Origin: Chelonoidis abingdonii
Taxonomy: Eukaryota > Chordata > Testudines > Testudinidae
Reading direction: 5' to 3'
Length of the DNA stretch: 64,000 nucleotides
NCBI RefSeq assembly: GCF_003597395.2
Contig: NC_133771.1
Coordinates: 45,655,692-45,719,691 of the forward strand
The notes under the pieces are model-generated. The model saw only the letters and a program-made list of their open reading frames with translations. It did not search any database and was not told the DNA's origin. The position numbers and the translations under genes were made by a program. Positions 12,433-24,086 of the stretch are shown piece by piece (within the stretch, counting starts at the first letter, position 1; each line of letters starts with the position of its first letter).

Positions 12433-12734
12433 ATGCAGTCTCCTGAGAATCGAAAAAGAGCTCCAGCATGGACCGCATGAGAGGTACTGGATCTGATCGC
12501 TATATGGGGAGAGGAATCCGTGCTAACAGAACTCCGTTCCAAAAGAAGAAATGAAAAAACATTTGAAAAAATTTCCATGGCCATGATGCATAGAGGCCAC
12601 ACCAGGGACTCAGTGCAGTGCAGAGTGAAAGTTAAGGAGCTCAGACAAACCTACCAGAAAACCAAAGAAGCAAACGGAAGGTCCGGGGCAGAACCGAAAA
12701 CATGCCACTTCTACGCTGAGCTGCATGCAATTCT
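12433..12734 (+). pseudogene. Myb/SANT-like DNA-binding protein of Harbinger, broken
   Basis: Starting from ATG at 12433 the frame reads MQSPENRKRAPAW, then an in-frame TGA at codon 16, then EVLDLIAIWGEE, then KTFEKIS, CRVKVKELRQ and TCHFYAELHAI up to the assembly gap. The spaced tryptophans and the pattern of helices fit the Myb/SANT-like (trihelix type) domain that Harbinger elements encode next to their transposase; that protein binds the transposon ends and helps transposase enter the nucleus. The copy at 33731 starts with the same MQSP. The stop codon and the missing second exon make it non-functional. Confidence 0.8.
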
Positions 12735-12759
12735 NNNNNNNNNNNNNNNNNNNNNNNNN
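12735..12759. other. Assembly gap, 25 N
   Basis: A run of exactly 25 N. The sequence after it (12760 on) repeats, in diverged form, the sequence from 12209 on, so the gap joins two segments from the same part of the Harbinger family rather than adjacent parts of one copy. Confidence 0.99.
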
Positions 12760-14984
12760 ATGTCGGATTAGGGCTTAGTGTGCTGCCAAATCGATGGTAT
12801 TGGCTCCGGCGGTATCCCACAGTGCAACCATTTGTGACCGCTCTGGAGAAGCAATTCTGAACTCGGATGACACTGGCCAGGCAGACAAGGAAAGCCCTGT
12901 GAACTTTTTGAATTTCATTTCCTGTTTTGCCCAGCATGGAGCTCCAATCAGCACAGTGGTGATGCAGTCCCAAATCCAAAAAGAAGCTCAGCATGGACCG
13001 TACGGGAGATACTGGATCTGACTGCTGTATAGGGAGACAATCTGTTCTATCAGAAGCTCCGTCAGAAGATGAAATGACAAAGCAGAGGCCAACAGCACAG
13101 TGCTGTGTGACAAGCATAAACAGAAAGCCAAAGAATCAAATGGATGCTCATGGAGGGAGGGGTACTGAGGGACTCCAGTATCGCCACACGTTCCCGCAGT
13201 CTGCTGAAAAGCATTGTTATTCTTGCTGTCTCCTCTAATGCCGTAGAATCAAGACACATTGTCCGGGGGTTCAGGCTATATCTCGTCAATTTACCCCCGC
13301 TTCCCCCAGTGAAAGAAAAAGGGAAAAAGGATCGTTTCTTGACTCTTTTCAGATGTCACCATATTCTACTGCATGCTGGCTGGTAGATGCAGTGCTGTGC
13401 ACTAACACTCACGCAGCATCGCATCTCCCCCCCCCCCTCCCGTCCCCTCCACCCTGGCAGGATGGTGACAGTACAAAATGACTGATAGCTGTCCTCATAT
13501 TCCTGTGACTGCTCCTGGCTGGCCTCAGTAATGTCAGGCCGGGGGCGCTTGGGTAAAAATAGGAATGGACACCCGGTCATTCACCAGCAGATGGCTAGAG
13601 AACGCTGGTAATCGTTCATCATAGGCAATGCGTGGGCTGAGCTCCATCAGGCCCCGCCTCATGGCAAGAAAGATCTGTACTGGCCTGGACTATCATAGCA
13701 GCGGGAGGCTGGACTCCTCTCCCCCGCCACCGTTAATGTCTGCCTGGTACCTATCATAGAGCTGGAGGCTGCCTCCCTCATTTATCTCACTAAAAAGTCA
13801 GTTGTTTCTTATTCCTGCATTCTTTATTACTTCATGACACAAATGGGGACACTGCAACAGTAGCCTAGGAGGGTTGCGGAGAGGAGGGAAGCAACGGGTG
13901 GGTTGTTGCAGGTGGCACCCCCTAGAATAGCATGCAGCTTCATCATTCTGTGGGATCTGACACGGAGCAGCTGTGCTCCTCTGGTTCTCTAGTACACTTA
14001 CCCCATTATTTTGCAGGACTGACTCTATTTTGATAAAACATAAAGGAAGGAAGACCCGGGGAGTCATTCCCATTTTGCCTTGCACCGACCGACCTCAGCA
14101 AAGGCCAGCCAGGAGCCTATGAAGCAGCAGATGTAAGAAACACTGATAACCGTCATCTCATCGCCAATTTACAATGGCATGGCAGACGGTACAATAGGAA
14201 AGGTAACCGTCTCTGCTACCTTGCAAAGCAAATGAATGCTGCTGTGTAGCACTGCAGGTATCGCCTCTGTTAGCAGCATCCAGTACACATATGGTGACAG
14301 TGACAAAAGGCAAAATGGGCTCCATGGTTGCCATGCTATGGCGTCTGCCAGGGCAATCCAGGGAAAAAGGGCGCGAAATGATTGTCTGCCGTTGCTTTCC
14401 CAGAGGAAGGAAAGAGTGACGACATTTACCAAGAATCACCCGCGACACTGTTTTTGCACCATCATGCATCGCGATCTCAACCCAGAATTCCAATGGGCGG
14501 GGGAGACTGTGAGAACTATGGGATAGCTACGGGATAGCTACCCACAGTGCAACGCTTCAGAAATTGATGCTAGCCTCGGTACGTGGACACACACTGCCGA
14601 ATTATTGTGCTTTGTGTGGCAGCGTGCACTCGACTTTATACAATCTGTTTTACAAAACCGGTTTATGTAAAATCGGAATAATCCTGTAGTGTAGACGTAC
14701 CCTAAGATAGATAAAGGTAGCCACACAATCATAAAAAAATCAGAAAGTAAAAATAGATTAAATGAATGCAAATAAAAATTCCCTATTAAAAGGTCATTAC
14801 AATCATAAGGAGCTAACAATGAGCAAGAAAAAAATGGGGCAACAGAAAGGAAAGAATGGTCATCTAGGGGAAGCAAATATTGCTTCCTAAATCATTCCTC
14901 TTCCTTCATAGTTATAAAAAGAAGAAGAAGAAGAAGGTGACATCCCAGAGGATGAGAGAGGATTTCCTGCAGGGAGAGGGAGGA

Positions 14985-15135
14985 ACAAAATGTTAAAGGC
15001 TTTATCATTGCCTTAGAGCAGATAATTAGGCAATTAGAATGATTAAAAGTTGACAAAGCACCAGACCCAGATGAATTACAACCCACAATCCTGACAAAAG
15101 TATCAAGGGAAAGAGAAAAGCCTCCAGTGGAGAAC
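14985..15135 (+). repeat. CR1-type LINE fragment, reverse transcriptase region
   Basis: The frame around 15047-15112 reads KVDKAPDPDELQPTILTK, which fits the K-PGPD-(E/G)-(I/L)-HP-(I/V)-L motif near the N-terminus of the CR1 reverse transcriptase domain. The preceding aataaggcaatt-like stretch is uninformative. It is an old short fragment. Confidence 0.55.
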
Positions 15136-17061
15136 TGTTGATACCTCTTGAAAGACAAGCTAACTATTGTTGTTTATGTGCAGTCTACAGCCCATGTAAT
15201 TTGAAGTGTGGTGGGTTGGAGGAGGGAGTGAAGAAGACCTGTATGGGAGCAGAGGGAAAATTGTCCCTGGGGAAGATACTGAAAACACCTGCTGTTTGGT
15301 GCAATGTGGTTCATTCCAAAGGCAATTCTTTTGTTCTTCAAAAGCAGTTTTCTAAGTACCAGAGAGAAGTCATCTCTGGCAGGGATGATTTAGCAGTACC
15401 CAGAGGTGAGGTGACCTCCATCAAAGACAGGAAAATCATCCAAAGTGTTTCTTCACTTTGCTGGCAGAATTTTAACAGGAGTAAGGGAGAGTGCTGGAGA
15501 CCCTGAAGGTCCTCTCCTCCCAGCACATAACTGAAGCAAATCTTTTTGCCTAGTGTGTTCTGAGCCTCAGTTTACTTGTATAAAACCTATTTTACAATAG
15601 CTATATTTACCACACAGAGGGATTATGAATCTCCAGGTAAAATTTCCACCAGCCTAATGTGGGGCATGAAGACCTCACTGGTGGAAAGTCTTCCCAGCAG
15701 GATTATATGAGCCATTCCCCTGATGTCTCAGAGTCAGCCAGCACTGCCTCAGTGTGGCAGAGGAGGAGATGACTTGGGTGCCTGATGGATGGGCTGATTC
15801 AGCAAGTTCCCTGCTCAGGCTTCATCAGTGTGTTCATCTCTTCTGGCAGAGACCCAGGAGGGTGGCAGCGGAAATATCATATGCTTCCATTTAGGGATGT
15901 ATTCTTATAATAGCACTTTAAGGTGCCAATGAGGTTTAGAGACCAGTTTTGATGAATGCTTCACAAACGTACATTAAAACACAGTCCTAGCCCTGACGAG
16001 TCACAGCTACTATATACATTCAAAGTATTGTTGTTGCTAATATTATCTTTCTTTATTTAGATTCAAGGACATGTTTCATTTTTTACCCAGAGCTAATTTT
16101 TCAACTTGTGATATCTTGTTCCCTGCCAGGCAAAAACAGGGCCCTGAGATGCCAACAATAGAGGGGGTTGGGGAATCTGGCTAAGAGCTCCTGCTTCTTC
16201 CAGTGAAACTGGAAGGAAAAGGGGTGGTTCAAAAGTAAGTCATTTCCTCTTTACCACTTTATGCTACTAAAGGAGATAAGATTGGTCCATGAGTTGCAAA
16301 CTTTGCATGAGATCAGAGACCCCTAAAAAGCTGGGGTACAAGCAGTCCTTTTTTTTATGGCCCTGACACATAAGATATGAGGAAGGAGACGAAACACAAG
16401 GGCAGCCTTAAGATGCTTTCTTTTTACCTTGTAAGGGGTTTAGATGACCATACAGAGGGTATAATTTCAGATAGTTAAATCTGCCATGGACACAGATTGT
16501 GTGTTTGTTTGGGAAGGGGGGGTATTCAGCCAGTACAGAAAAAAGAGTGAGCAGACTCATTTGCATGGGGTTACATGGCCTGTGCAGTTCCACGAAAAGA
16601 AATCTTAAGAAGTGTAAAGGTTAATAAACCTCTTTGAAAACAATGTGAATAAGCAGGAAAGAAATTAGGGATAGAGCTACTAATTTGGTTTTGAAGGTGA
16701 AGATAATATGATAATAGTGGGTCAGTTTTCTCAAGGTTTATGGGCAGGCCCTGATGGATATTATTGCCTCACCTTGACCCTTAACAGGCTGTTTCCTTAC
16801 TCACCCACCTTCATTTTTATTGTGTACTTGTAGGTTCCCTTAATGTCTGATGTTCATCTAGCCCATTTTTTTGTTGGCTATAGAGGCTGTTTTCCTTCCA
16901 ATCTTTGCTCTCTAGGGCTAACAATATGGCACTGTTACAACTGCAGAAGGATTGAACGCATAGCTGCCCAGATGGCTTTTGTTAACTCTCAATACTGTTA
17001 ATGGCTCAGCTGTTGCATTCCTTGTGTTTTTCTGGTTCTTTTGATGATAAGAGTAAGTGCT
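15136..17061. other. No gene recognised
   Basis: No domain or element end recognised. The plus frame at 15138-15506 (122 codons) and its antisense partner have no motif I can name. Confidence 0.55.
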
Positions 17062-17340
17062 AGCTGAGTAGTCAAAACATTAGTCTAATACACAAGAGAC
17101 CCAGGTTCAATCCCCTACTCTGCCCAAGACTTCCTGTGTGATCTTGGCCAAGTCACTCTGATTTCAAAGGGAGTTAGGTGCCTAAATACCTTTGAAGATG
17201 TAAGCTTTAAGTTGTTTATATTTCTGTTCCCCATCTGTAACAAGCGTCTTCACAGGGATGTTGCAAGGATAAGTACTTTAAAGATTGTGAGAAACTCAGC
17301 TACTATGAATAAGTATTATAAGTACCTTACATTGGACACA
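17062..17340 (+). repeat. tRNA-derived SINE with an internal insertion
   Basis: The head contains gacccaggttcaatccc (box B-like) and the body cttcctgtgtgatcttggccaagtcact, then resumes after about 70 bp with gttccccatctgtaac and aagattgtgag, ending attataagtacctta. The same order is seen at 11831. The intervening piece includes gggagttaggtgcctaaatac, a phrase of another dispersed repeat (compare 26515-26540), so it is probably a small insertion. Confidence 0.65.
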
Positions 17341-18299
17341 TACTGTAAAAATAGCCTATTTGCTAGTAACTGGTGAGCTCAGAGTTTCTAGTGCCCATGA
17401 ATCAGCTGGCATATGTCTTATAGGAATAGTGCATCCAGTAACCTCCATCAGAGACCAGTAGGTCAGATCAATGGATTTATCTTGTCGTTATCAGGAAAGG
17501 GAACAAGGAAGGCAAGGTCACTTTCTAAAATCAGGCTTCCCACAAAACATGGCTGATGTTGATGAAGACAAGACAAATCATGTAGCTGACCTATTTAGCC
17601 TCTGGTGAAAGTTATTAGGTTTCTCTCATTGCTCTGAGCAAGTATGCATGACAGAGTGGAAAAAATGCCTAAGCTCTGTGTATCCTAGGGCTTTCACCTT
17701 TGTTACCACTGCACTATTGCTGAAAACTGAGCACTAAATTTGCTAGTATAAAGAGTCCATTTTGCAGGGGATGCAATCTGTAAGTTGGGCAAAGACACTG
17801 AATAACATTTTATCAGAAGCAGCACACATATCGCTATTTCAGTTGCTGCAGCAAGTCAGATGCATAGAATGAAAAAAAAAAAGCACTGGAAACAAATTCC
17901 AACTAATAAAAAAGAGACTTTTTTAGTTGACTTTGAAGTTTTCATGCCAATTGCCTGTAGCAATAGAGAATTATTATATTCCCAGTGAAACATTATTATC
18001 AGGTGGATTCTTAACACAAAGACTCCTCAAGCCCTGAAGGCAGCTAGTCAATAAAATGTGAAATCTCAGAAATGCTGGATGAGGAGATGGCTATAAACTT
18101 CATTTCTTCTTGTGGAAGAAAAGAGAAACATTTTTTAAAATCCATGTCTGATGTTTCTGCTAACAGATGCTCATTTTCATATTTTCCCCACTCACATCCT
18201 GCTCTTGTGATCAAATGAAAAACTATCTGTGCTATTTACTTAGTCTCTTTGCCCAGTCTGTGAGCCCTGCAAATGAAAGGCCCAATTCTACCTTTCTTA
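17341..18299. other. No gene recognised
   Basis: AT-rich, with an A run at 17872-17882. No coding signal or element end seen. Confidence 0.55.
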
Positions 18300-18490
18300 G
18301 GGCTTGTCTACACTGGCAATTTACAGTGCTGCAACTTTCTCACTCAGGGGTGTGAAAAACACCCCCCTGAGCACTGCAAGTTTCAGGGCTGTAAAGTGCC
18401 AGTGTAGACAGGGCTCCAGCGCTGGGAGCTGTGCTACCAGTGCTAGTAGCTCACAGAGGTGGGTTTTTTTAGAAAGTGCTGGGAATAGCT
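18300..18490. mobile_element. Truncated MITE with Harbinger-like terminus
   Basis: It begins gggcttgtctacactgg after TTA, and contains a strong inner inverted repeat (cagtgctgcaac and gcactgcaagtttcag around gggtgtgaaaaacacccc). At 18400-18413 a reverse end-like phrase agtgccagtgtagaca appears. The right terminus is missing; the sequence fades near 18490. Confidence 0.6.
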
Positions 18491-18540
18491 TTTAGTCATA
18501 TGAGGAATTTCATTGAATGCACTCTATGTGAGTAAGGCCT

Positions 18541-19391
18541 TGTCATAAACAGATAGCTAAGGGTTAATGTCTCTTTTAGCTGTAAAGGGTTAACAAAGGG
18601 AACCAAATACCGTACCGGGAACGCAATCAGGAACGGATTTTTCAGAGCTCAGGGAGGGAATTTTTGGGTGTGTGTCCTTTGTCTGTGTCTCTGTTGCTCT
18701 CTCTGGCTCTGCGAGTGATCTCTCTATCTTCAGGCTTTCTAATCTTCTGTTCCCAGTTGTAAGTACAGGTATAAGACAATATGAGGTTTTTATATTGTTT
18801 TTGTATTTACATGTGTGTAGTTCTGGATGTTTTAATTGTATTTCTTTTTGGATAAGGCTTGTTTCATTTATTTTTTTAAGCCATTACCACCTGTATATTG
18901 TCACCTTGATATACAGAGCACACTTTTTATGTCTTTTTCTTTCTTTTTATGTAAAGCTTTCTTTTTAAGACCTGTTTGATTTTTTGTTTCTCTGGTTAGG
19001 CTAAGGAACGAAGGGAGGGGGAAATCTCTTTTGTTAGAGTTACTAAGCTTGAATTTGTATAACCTCTGGTGAGGGGGAGAGACACTTGATCTCTTGGTGT
19101 TTGTGTTTCAAGGAATGAGCAGGGTAATCTCCTAGTGTACCCAGGGTGGGAAGATCTGGGAGGAGGTAAAGAGGAGGAAGGGAAGTGGGTTATTCCCTTT
19201 GTTGTGAGACTCAGGGCATCTGAGTCTTGGGTCCCCCAGGGAAGTTTGGGGGAGACAGAGAGCCAGACACTCGAATTTCTGGCTGGTGGCAGCGCTATCA
19301 GATCCAAGCTGGTAATTAAGCTTGGAGGGTTCATGCAGGCACCCACATTTTGGACGCTAAGGTTCAGAATTGGGACTTATGCTTTATGACA
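18541..19391 (+). mobile_element. Solo LTR, 851 bp
   Basis: It starts TGTCATAAAC and ends TTTATGACA, so it has TG...CA termini and an 8-bp perfect inverted end (TGTCATAA/TTATGACA). It is flanked by the 5-bp repeat ggcct at 18536-18540 and 19392-19396. A 5-bp duplication fits retroviral or Gypsy-type integrases. The segment tttagctgtaaagggttaacaa near 18577 is shared with the LTR at 21810, so both belong to related families. No internal viral genes accompany it; a solo LTR arises by recombination between the two LTRs of a full element. The 84- to 116-codon open frames inside are chance. Confidence 0.88.
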
Positions 19392-19396
19392 GGCCT

Positions 19397-20762
19397 GCAG
19401 AATAAAAATGTCCTTTCTATCTTCAGATATGATCCTGCAAGCCATCTGCACACAGAATCCATATGCTAGATGATGGAGTTCTGCTCACTGATGACTTGCT
19501 TTCATTTTAGGCTGAAGGGCCCAATCTTGCTCTTCAGGGCAGGAGCCAAGTCTTTAATCCATCTGTAGAGTGTCATGCACACTGTATAAATGATAGATAA
19601 TTATCATAATTGTATGCAGCTGCATTAGGTTTAACCAGTTTATTCAAAAGAGGCTGCAGTCTGTTGTGATTACACAACCAATTGTGGTTAACTCTAGGAG
19701 TATTCACTGGTGCACAGGTGGGGAAAAGGGGCTCCTTCACATTGACTACAAAATGAGCTTTCTGAATATCCTCCACCCAGCTAGGAGGATTGCTAGGAAC
19801 AGGTACGCTGTTGTCTCAACCTTAAACTAAATTTAAAAGAAAAGAACTGATGTACAATTGCTAGAGTGGAATGAGAGAGCAAGCTCTTGGCAAAAATAAG
19901 CTTTCGAGGTCTATTTTCTGTAAAGTGACTGGCAGGCTACCAAGCAAACAGAGATTCTATATTCAACAATTTCTTGAACTAATTTATCAAGGAGCTATAT
20001 AATATACCGTAGGCACAATGCTACCCAATTCCCATTTTCTATTTTAGGACAACTATCCCTTGCTAACCTACTCTGGGTGTTTAGATTAAATGCAAAACAA
20101 AACAAAATTGATCCAATGTTAGTTTCCCAGAAAAAAAATCACAAAACAATAGAAAAGCAAAATTAAAACACTACTATTCCCTACCAGCAATGTTATCTTA
20201 GCCACATCTTGTTCGTCCTTATAGATGCATGACAGGAACAGTTTCACCTTCTTCACTGCCCCAGGGGACTTGGGAAGACTAATAAAACCAAATTAATCCT
20301 ATATGTGGTAAAACCCACAGGAAGGCACTCCAGGGGTGAAAATCTCCATGAGGATCCCTTCACAGGTATCTCTACCACAGCAACCTGTCACAGAGCAGGG
20401 CTTGCCTCTAATAGAGAAGGCCATAGGATGCACCTTTAAACCTTGTAGATCTCCAGGGAATTGTGGCCTACCAAGGATTCCCATGGTTACTGTGGTTCCT
20501 GAGGCTTGCTCATTTCTTCCATGGCATATCCTACCTCCATGCACTCTCCTGCATGGACTCAGCTTATGTGGGTCCAGAAGAGGGGTGGACAGTGGTGTGG
20601 AGGTGGGTGAGACTGCCTTTCATGTGGGAAGGATGGAATCCACATGCCTACTCTGTGCACAGAAATTTGAGGGGGAAGGAAATTATCTGAGCCATAATCT
20701 AGGAGGCTTTTTGCATCCCCCAAACCTTACGCTCCTATGAAGGACCAGTTACAGTCTGCATC
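19397..20762. other. No gene recognised
   Basis: Includes a 134-codon plus open frame at 20336-20740 in moderately GC-rich sequence. It lacks a recognisable domain and I suspect an old repeat. Nothing else supported. Confidence 0.5.
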
Positions 20763-20765
20763 TTA

Positions 20766-21201
20766 GAGTATGTCTACACTGTACACTCCTTAATGGTGGC
20801 ACGTAGAGTACATATGCTGCACACACACAGCCCTAGCATGTGCTTAAATAGCAGTATATACAGTGAGGCACTGCTTAGATGACTAAAGATACACCTGAAC
20901 CCTTAGGGTATGTACCCTACATGGCTCTCTACATACCCAAGCAATGCCTTCCCCATCTACACTGCTATTTTTAGCTGGCTGGTGTCCTGCTGCAGGAGTC
21001 TTTCCCTACTACAGGGAAGGGTTCCCGCAGTGAGGAAAGGCTCTGGCAAGGGCAGGAAGTGGGATATGGCTCTGGCAGTTTCCTATTGCCTGAGCCTTTC
21101 TCTGCTACCTCCCTGCCCCACCGCCAGAGCCTTTCACTGCCACGTGTAGCTACACATATCCCACATGCTGCTGGCAGCAGTGTGCAGTGTAGATATACCA
21201 C
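20766..21201. mobile_element. Harbinger-type MITE, 436 bp
   Basis: The left end gagtatgtctacactgtacact pairs with the right end, read in reverse as gtggtatatctacactgcacact; the shared core is (G)TCTACACTG. The flanks are TTA (20763-20765) and TAA (21202-21204), consistent with a decayed Harbinger 3-bp target. No coding capacity. Confidence 0.7.
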
Positions 21202-21241
21202 TAACGTGTTGTAGTCAGAAAAGACAGTCTTTTGGATTACA

Positions 21242-23065
21242 TTAATAGATTCATAGTTTAAGGCCAGAAGGGATCATCAGAACATGTAGTCTGACATTCT
21301 ATATATAATAGGCCATTGAATTTCACCCAGTTATCCCTGTATTGAATCCAATAACTTGTTAGACTAATGCATATTTCTAGAAAAGCATCGAGTCTTTATC
21401 TGAAAAAATCAAGTGATGGAGAACCCACTAAGTCGCTTGGTAATTTGTTCCAATGGTTAATCACCCTCACTATCAAAAATGCGACCCTAATTTCTAATTT
21501 GAATTTATCTGGCTTTAGTTTCCAGCCATTTGTTCCTGTAACACCTTTCTCTGCTAGACTAAAGAGCCCTTTAATATCCAGTATTTTCTCCCTGTGAAGG
21601 TACTTACACACTGTAATCAAGTCACCTCTCAGTCTCCTTTTTGATTACCTAAACAGAGTGAGGTCTTTAAGTCACTCACTGTAAGGCATTTTTCCAGCCC
21701 TGGAGTCATTTTTGTGGCCTTTTTTCTGTACCTCCTCCAGTTCTTCAACATCCTTTTAAAATCTGGACACCAGAGCCATACATACTATTCCAGTACTGGT
21801 CTCACCAATTGTGATAAATGAAAGGTGTGTGTGGGGGGGTGTAGCTCCCTTTTATGGACATCCAGCCAGCCAGTTAGCTGTAAAATCCCTCTTGATGTCT
21901 GTTCTCTGCTTGCTTTAGCTGTAAAGGGTTAACAAGCCCACAGGTAAAAGAAAAGGAGTGGGCACCTGACCAAAAGAGCCAATGAGAAGGCTAGAACTTT
22001 TTAAATCAGGGAGAAAAAAACTTCACCTTTGTCTGTTCTCTGGAGAAGGAGACATGGACCAGCAATATTGTGTAAGGCTTGAACCAAGTATAAAAATTCA
22101 CTTCCATACCTAGAAAAAAATCATTGGAAAGGGCATGTTTAAATAGACACAATCAGGTTTATTTCTTTATTTTGGTTTGTGGATCTTCTCTGTGCTAACC
22201 CCAGATGCTTTTGTTGCTTGTAACCTTTAAGCTAACCCCCGCAAAAGCTATTTTGGTAGCTCAGTGTTTGGAATTGTTCTTTTAAAATCTAGGAAAAGCT
22301 TACGTTCCAGATGTTTTTTCTGCCTTTTTGTTTTTAATAAAATTTACCTTTTTTTAAGAACAGGATTGGATTTTTGGTGTCCTATGAGGTTTGTGCATGT
22401 TGTTTGATTAGCTGGTAGCCACAGTTAATTTCCTTTGTTTTCTTTCTCAGCTCTTCCCCAGAGGGGGAGTGAAAGGTCTTGAGGGAACTCCACAGAGAGG
22501 AATTCTCAAGTGCTCCTTCCTGGGTCCAAGGGATAGAGGGGTTGCATTTGGGCGGTGCCAGTATTTACCAAACCAAAGTCAGAGAAAAGCTGTAACCTTG
22601 GGAGTTTAATACAAGCCTGGAGCGGCGTGTATTAATTTTTAAAATCCTTGCGGGCCCCTACCTTCTGTACTCAAAGTGACAGAGTTGGGATTCAGCCTTG
22701 ACACCAATGCTGTTTAAAAAAGTAAAAATCACCTCCTTACTACTACTCATTCCACTTCTGTTCATATATTCAAGGATTTCATTAGTACTTTCTGCCACAG
22801 CATTGTCTGGAAGCTCATGTTGAGTGTCTTGTCCACTGAGACCCCTAAATCCTTTTCAGAAACACTGCTTTCCAGGGTACAGTCCCTCATTCTATGGGTT
22901 TGGCCTGCATTCCTTGTTCCTATAAGAAATGCAAAGTTACACGTCTATTACAACACATATTGTTTGAATCGGTTCAGTTTACCAAGCAATCCTGTTCAGT
23001 CTTGGCAGTCAAAAGACTTTTATGCCCCTCTCTGATTGTCCTTCACTGTGGTAACTTGTCCAACT
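21242..23065 (-). mobile_element. CR1 LINE 3' part, interrupted by an LTR
   Basis: Two pieces (21242-21809 and 22704 to about 23065) join into one minus-strand CR1 copy. A minus frame reads VRVINHWNKLPSDLVGSPSLD, which matches the conserved C-terminal end of CR1 ORF2 and parallels VRVVKHWNKLPREVVESPSLE in the copy at 24178. After the LTR the antisense text resumes with the expected CR1 order. The copy is truncated at its 5' side and decayed. Confidence 0.8.
21810..22703 (+). mobile_element. Solo LTR, 894 bp, inserted in CR1
   Basis: It starts TGTGATAAATG and ends CAGCCTTGACA. The 5-bp direct repeat ccaat (21805-21809 and 22704-22708) flanks it, and the CR1 reading continues exactly across this repeat. 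The phrase tttagctgtaaagggttaacaa near 21915 links it to the LTR at 18541. A polyadenylation-like aataaa lies at 22336. It has no internal genes. Confidence 0.87.
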
Positions 23066-24086
23066 ATTTAAGCCAGAATAGCACAAGGTACCTAGAATAG
23101 GTCTGAGGATCTAGTCCATTATGAAAACTGTAAGCCTGAAAAGTGAATGCTTTGGAAAAGCTGTGCACAGATACCACTGTGACAACTGTGCTAGGACTAC
23201 ATTAGCTCAAATAAACCTGATTGCATGAAATCAGGGTTAAAATGTTAACTATGTTGTAACTTTAACCATTGATGAACATGAGTAATTTATATTATATTAA
23301 ACATTAATCTCAGCAGGGTCATTTTATCAGTCCATCTGATTTATATACTTGCCAAAATTTTATCTGATGTAGTTAACCAGACCTTTGTTGTTCACCACCA
23401 ACAGAAAACTACTTTTTCCCCCCCATTTAGGATGAACGTCACAAAAATAGTGGCATCAAAAGGTAAGCTGCTTCAAAAAAGTCAATAGCATCACTGAAAT
23501 AAGACGAGGGTCCGCCTTTACAGCCATAAGTAATGACCTCTGCAAACACAATGATCAACAGTTCTACTGACAAGTGACCACCATCAGTAATATTATGCAA
23601 TTTGAGAGCCGAAAGAAACAAACACAAGCCTCAATGACTAAATTCATTCCCAAAACTCAGGAAAAAAACAGTAACATTTCATTAGTATAATTAAGCAGTA
23701 AATATTGAACATAATTGTTTTAAAACCACCTAACCATAGCTTGCATGCCAATTAACTTTGGGGCATAGAGAAAAGTCATTTAATTAAAAAAAAAGCCATT
23801 TATAACTAAGCAACTGGCCATTAACATCAATTATCACCACTATAATCTAAGGATTTAATTTATAACTATGTTAAAACTGATCCCAAGAATATTCACCTTT
23901 GAAAAATTGCTGCTTTTAGAGGAATTTGCTCAACAGTTAATTTTGTCAGTTATTGAGCATGCACAGTTGTGTTTTAGAAAAATCAGTAGGTATTTTGACC
24001 GGCTAATAAGGTACCCGGAAATCTAATTTTTTACAATTGTCTTTCCCTTACAGCTTTAATGTCAATTACTTGGAATAGTAAAGGTA
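23066..24086. other. No gene recognised
   Basis: AT-rich DNA with only short chance open frames. Confidence 0.6.

Larger units (their letters stand above)
12044..14702 (+). mobile_element. PIF/Harbinger transposon, non-autonomous type
   Basis: The left end GGCCTGGTCTACACTAC and the right end, read in reverse as GGGTACGTCTACACTAC, share GTCTACACTAC. Both sides carry TAA (12041-12043 and 14703-14705), the 3-bp target typical of Harbinger. A Myb/SANT-like gene fragment lies in the left third. The right part (13500-14700) does not contain a recognisable DDE transposase, unlike the copy at 32656. A 25-N gap at 12735-12759 separates two segments that both begin atgtcggattaggg, so the true internal structure is uncertain. 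Confidence 0.88.

Noticed and set aside
19135..19389. Open frames inside the solo LTR
   Set aside because: They lie within a bounded LTR with target duplication and have no viral protein motif.
20336..20740. 134-codon plus-strand open frame as a host exon
   Set aside because: No domain, no clear splice sites, and overlapping frames are equally open; composition suggests an old repeat.
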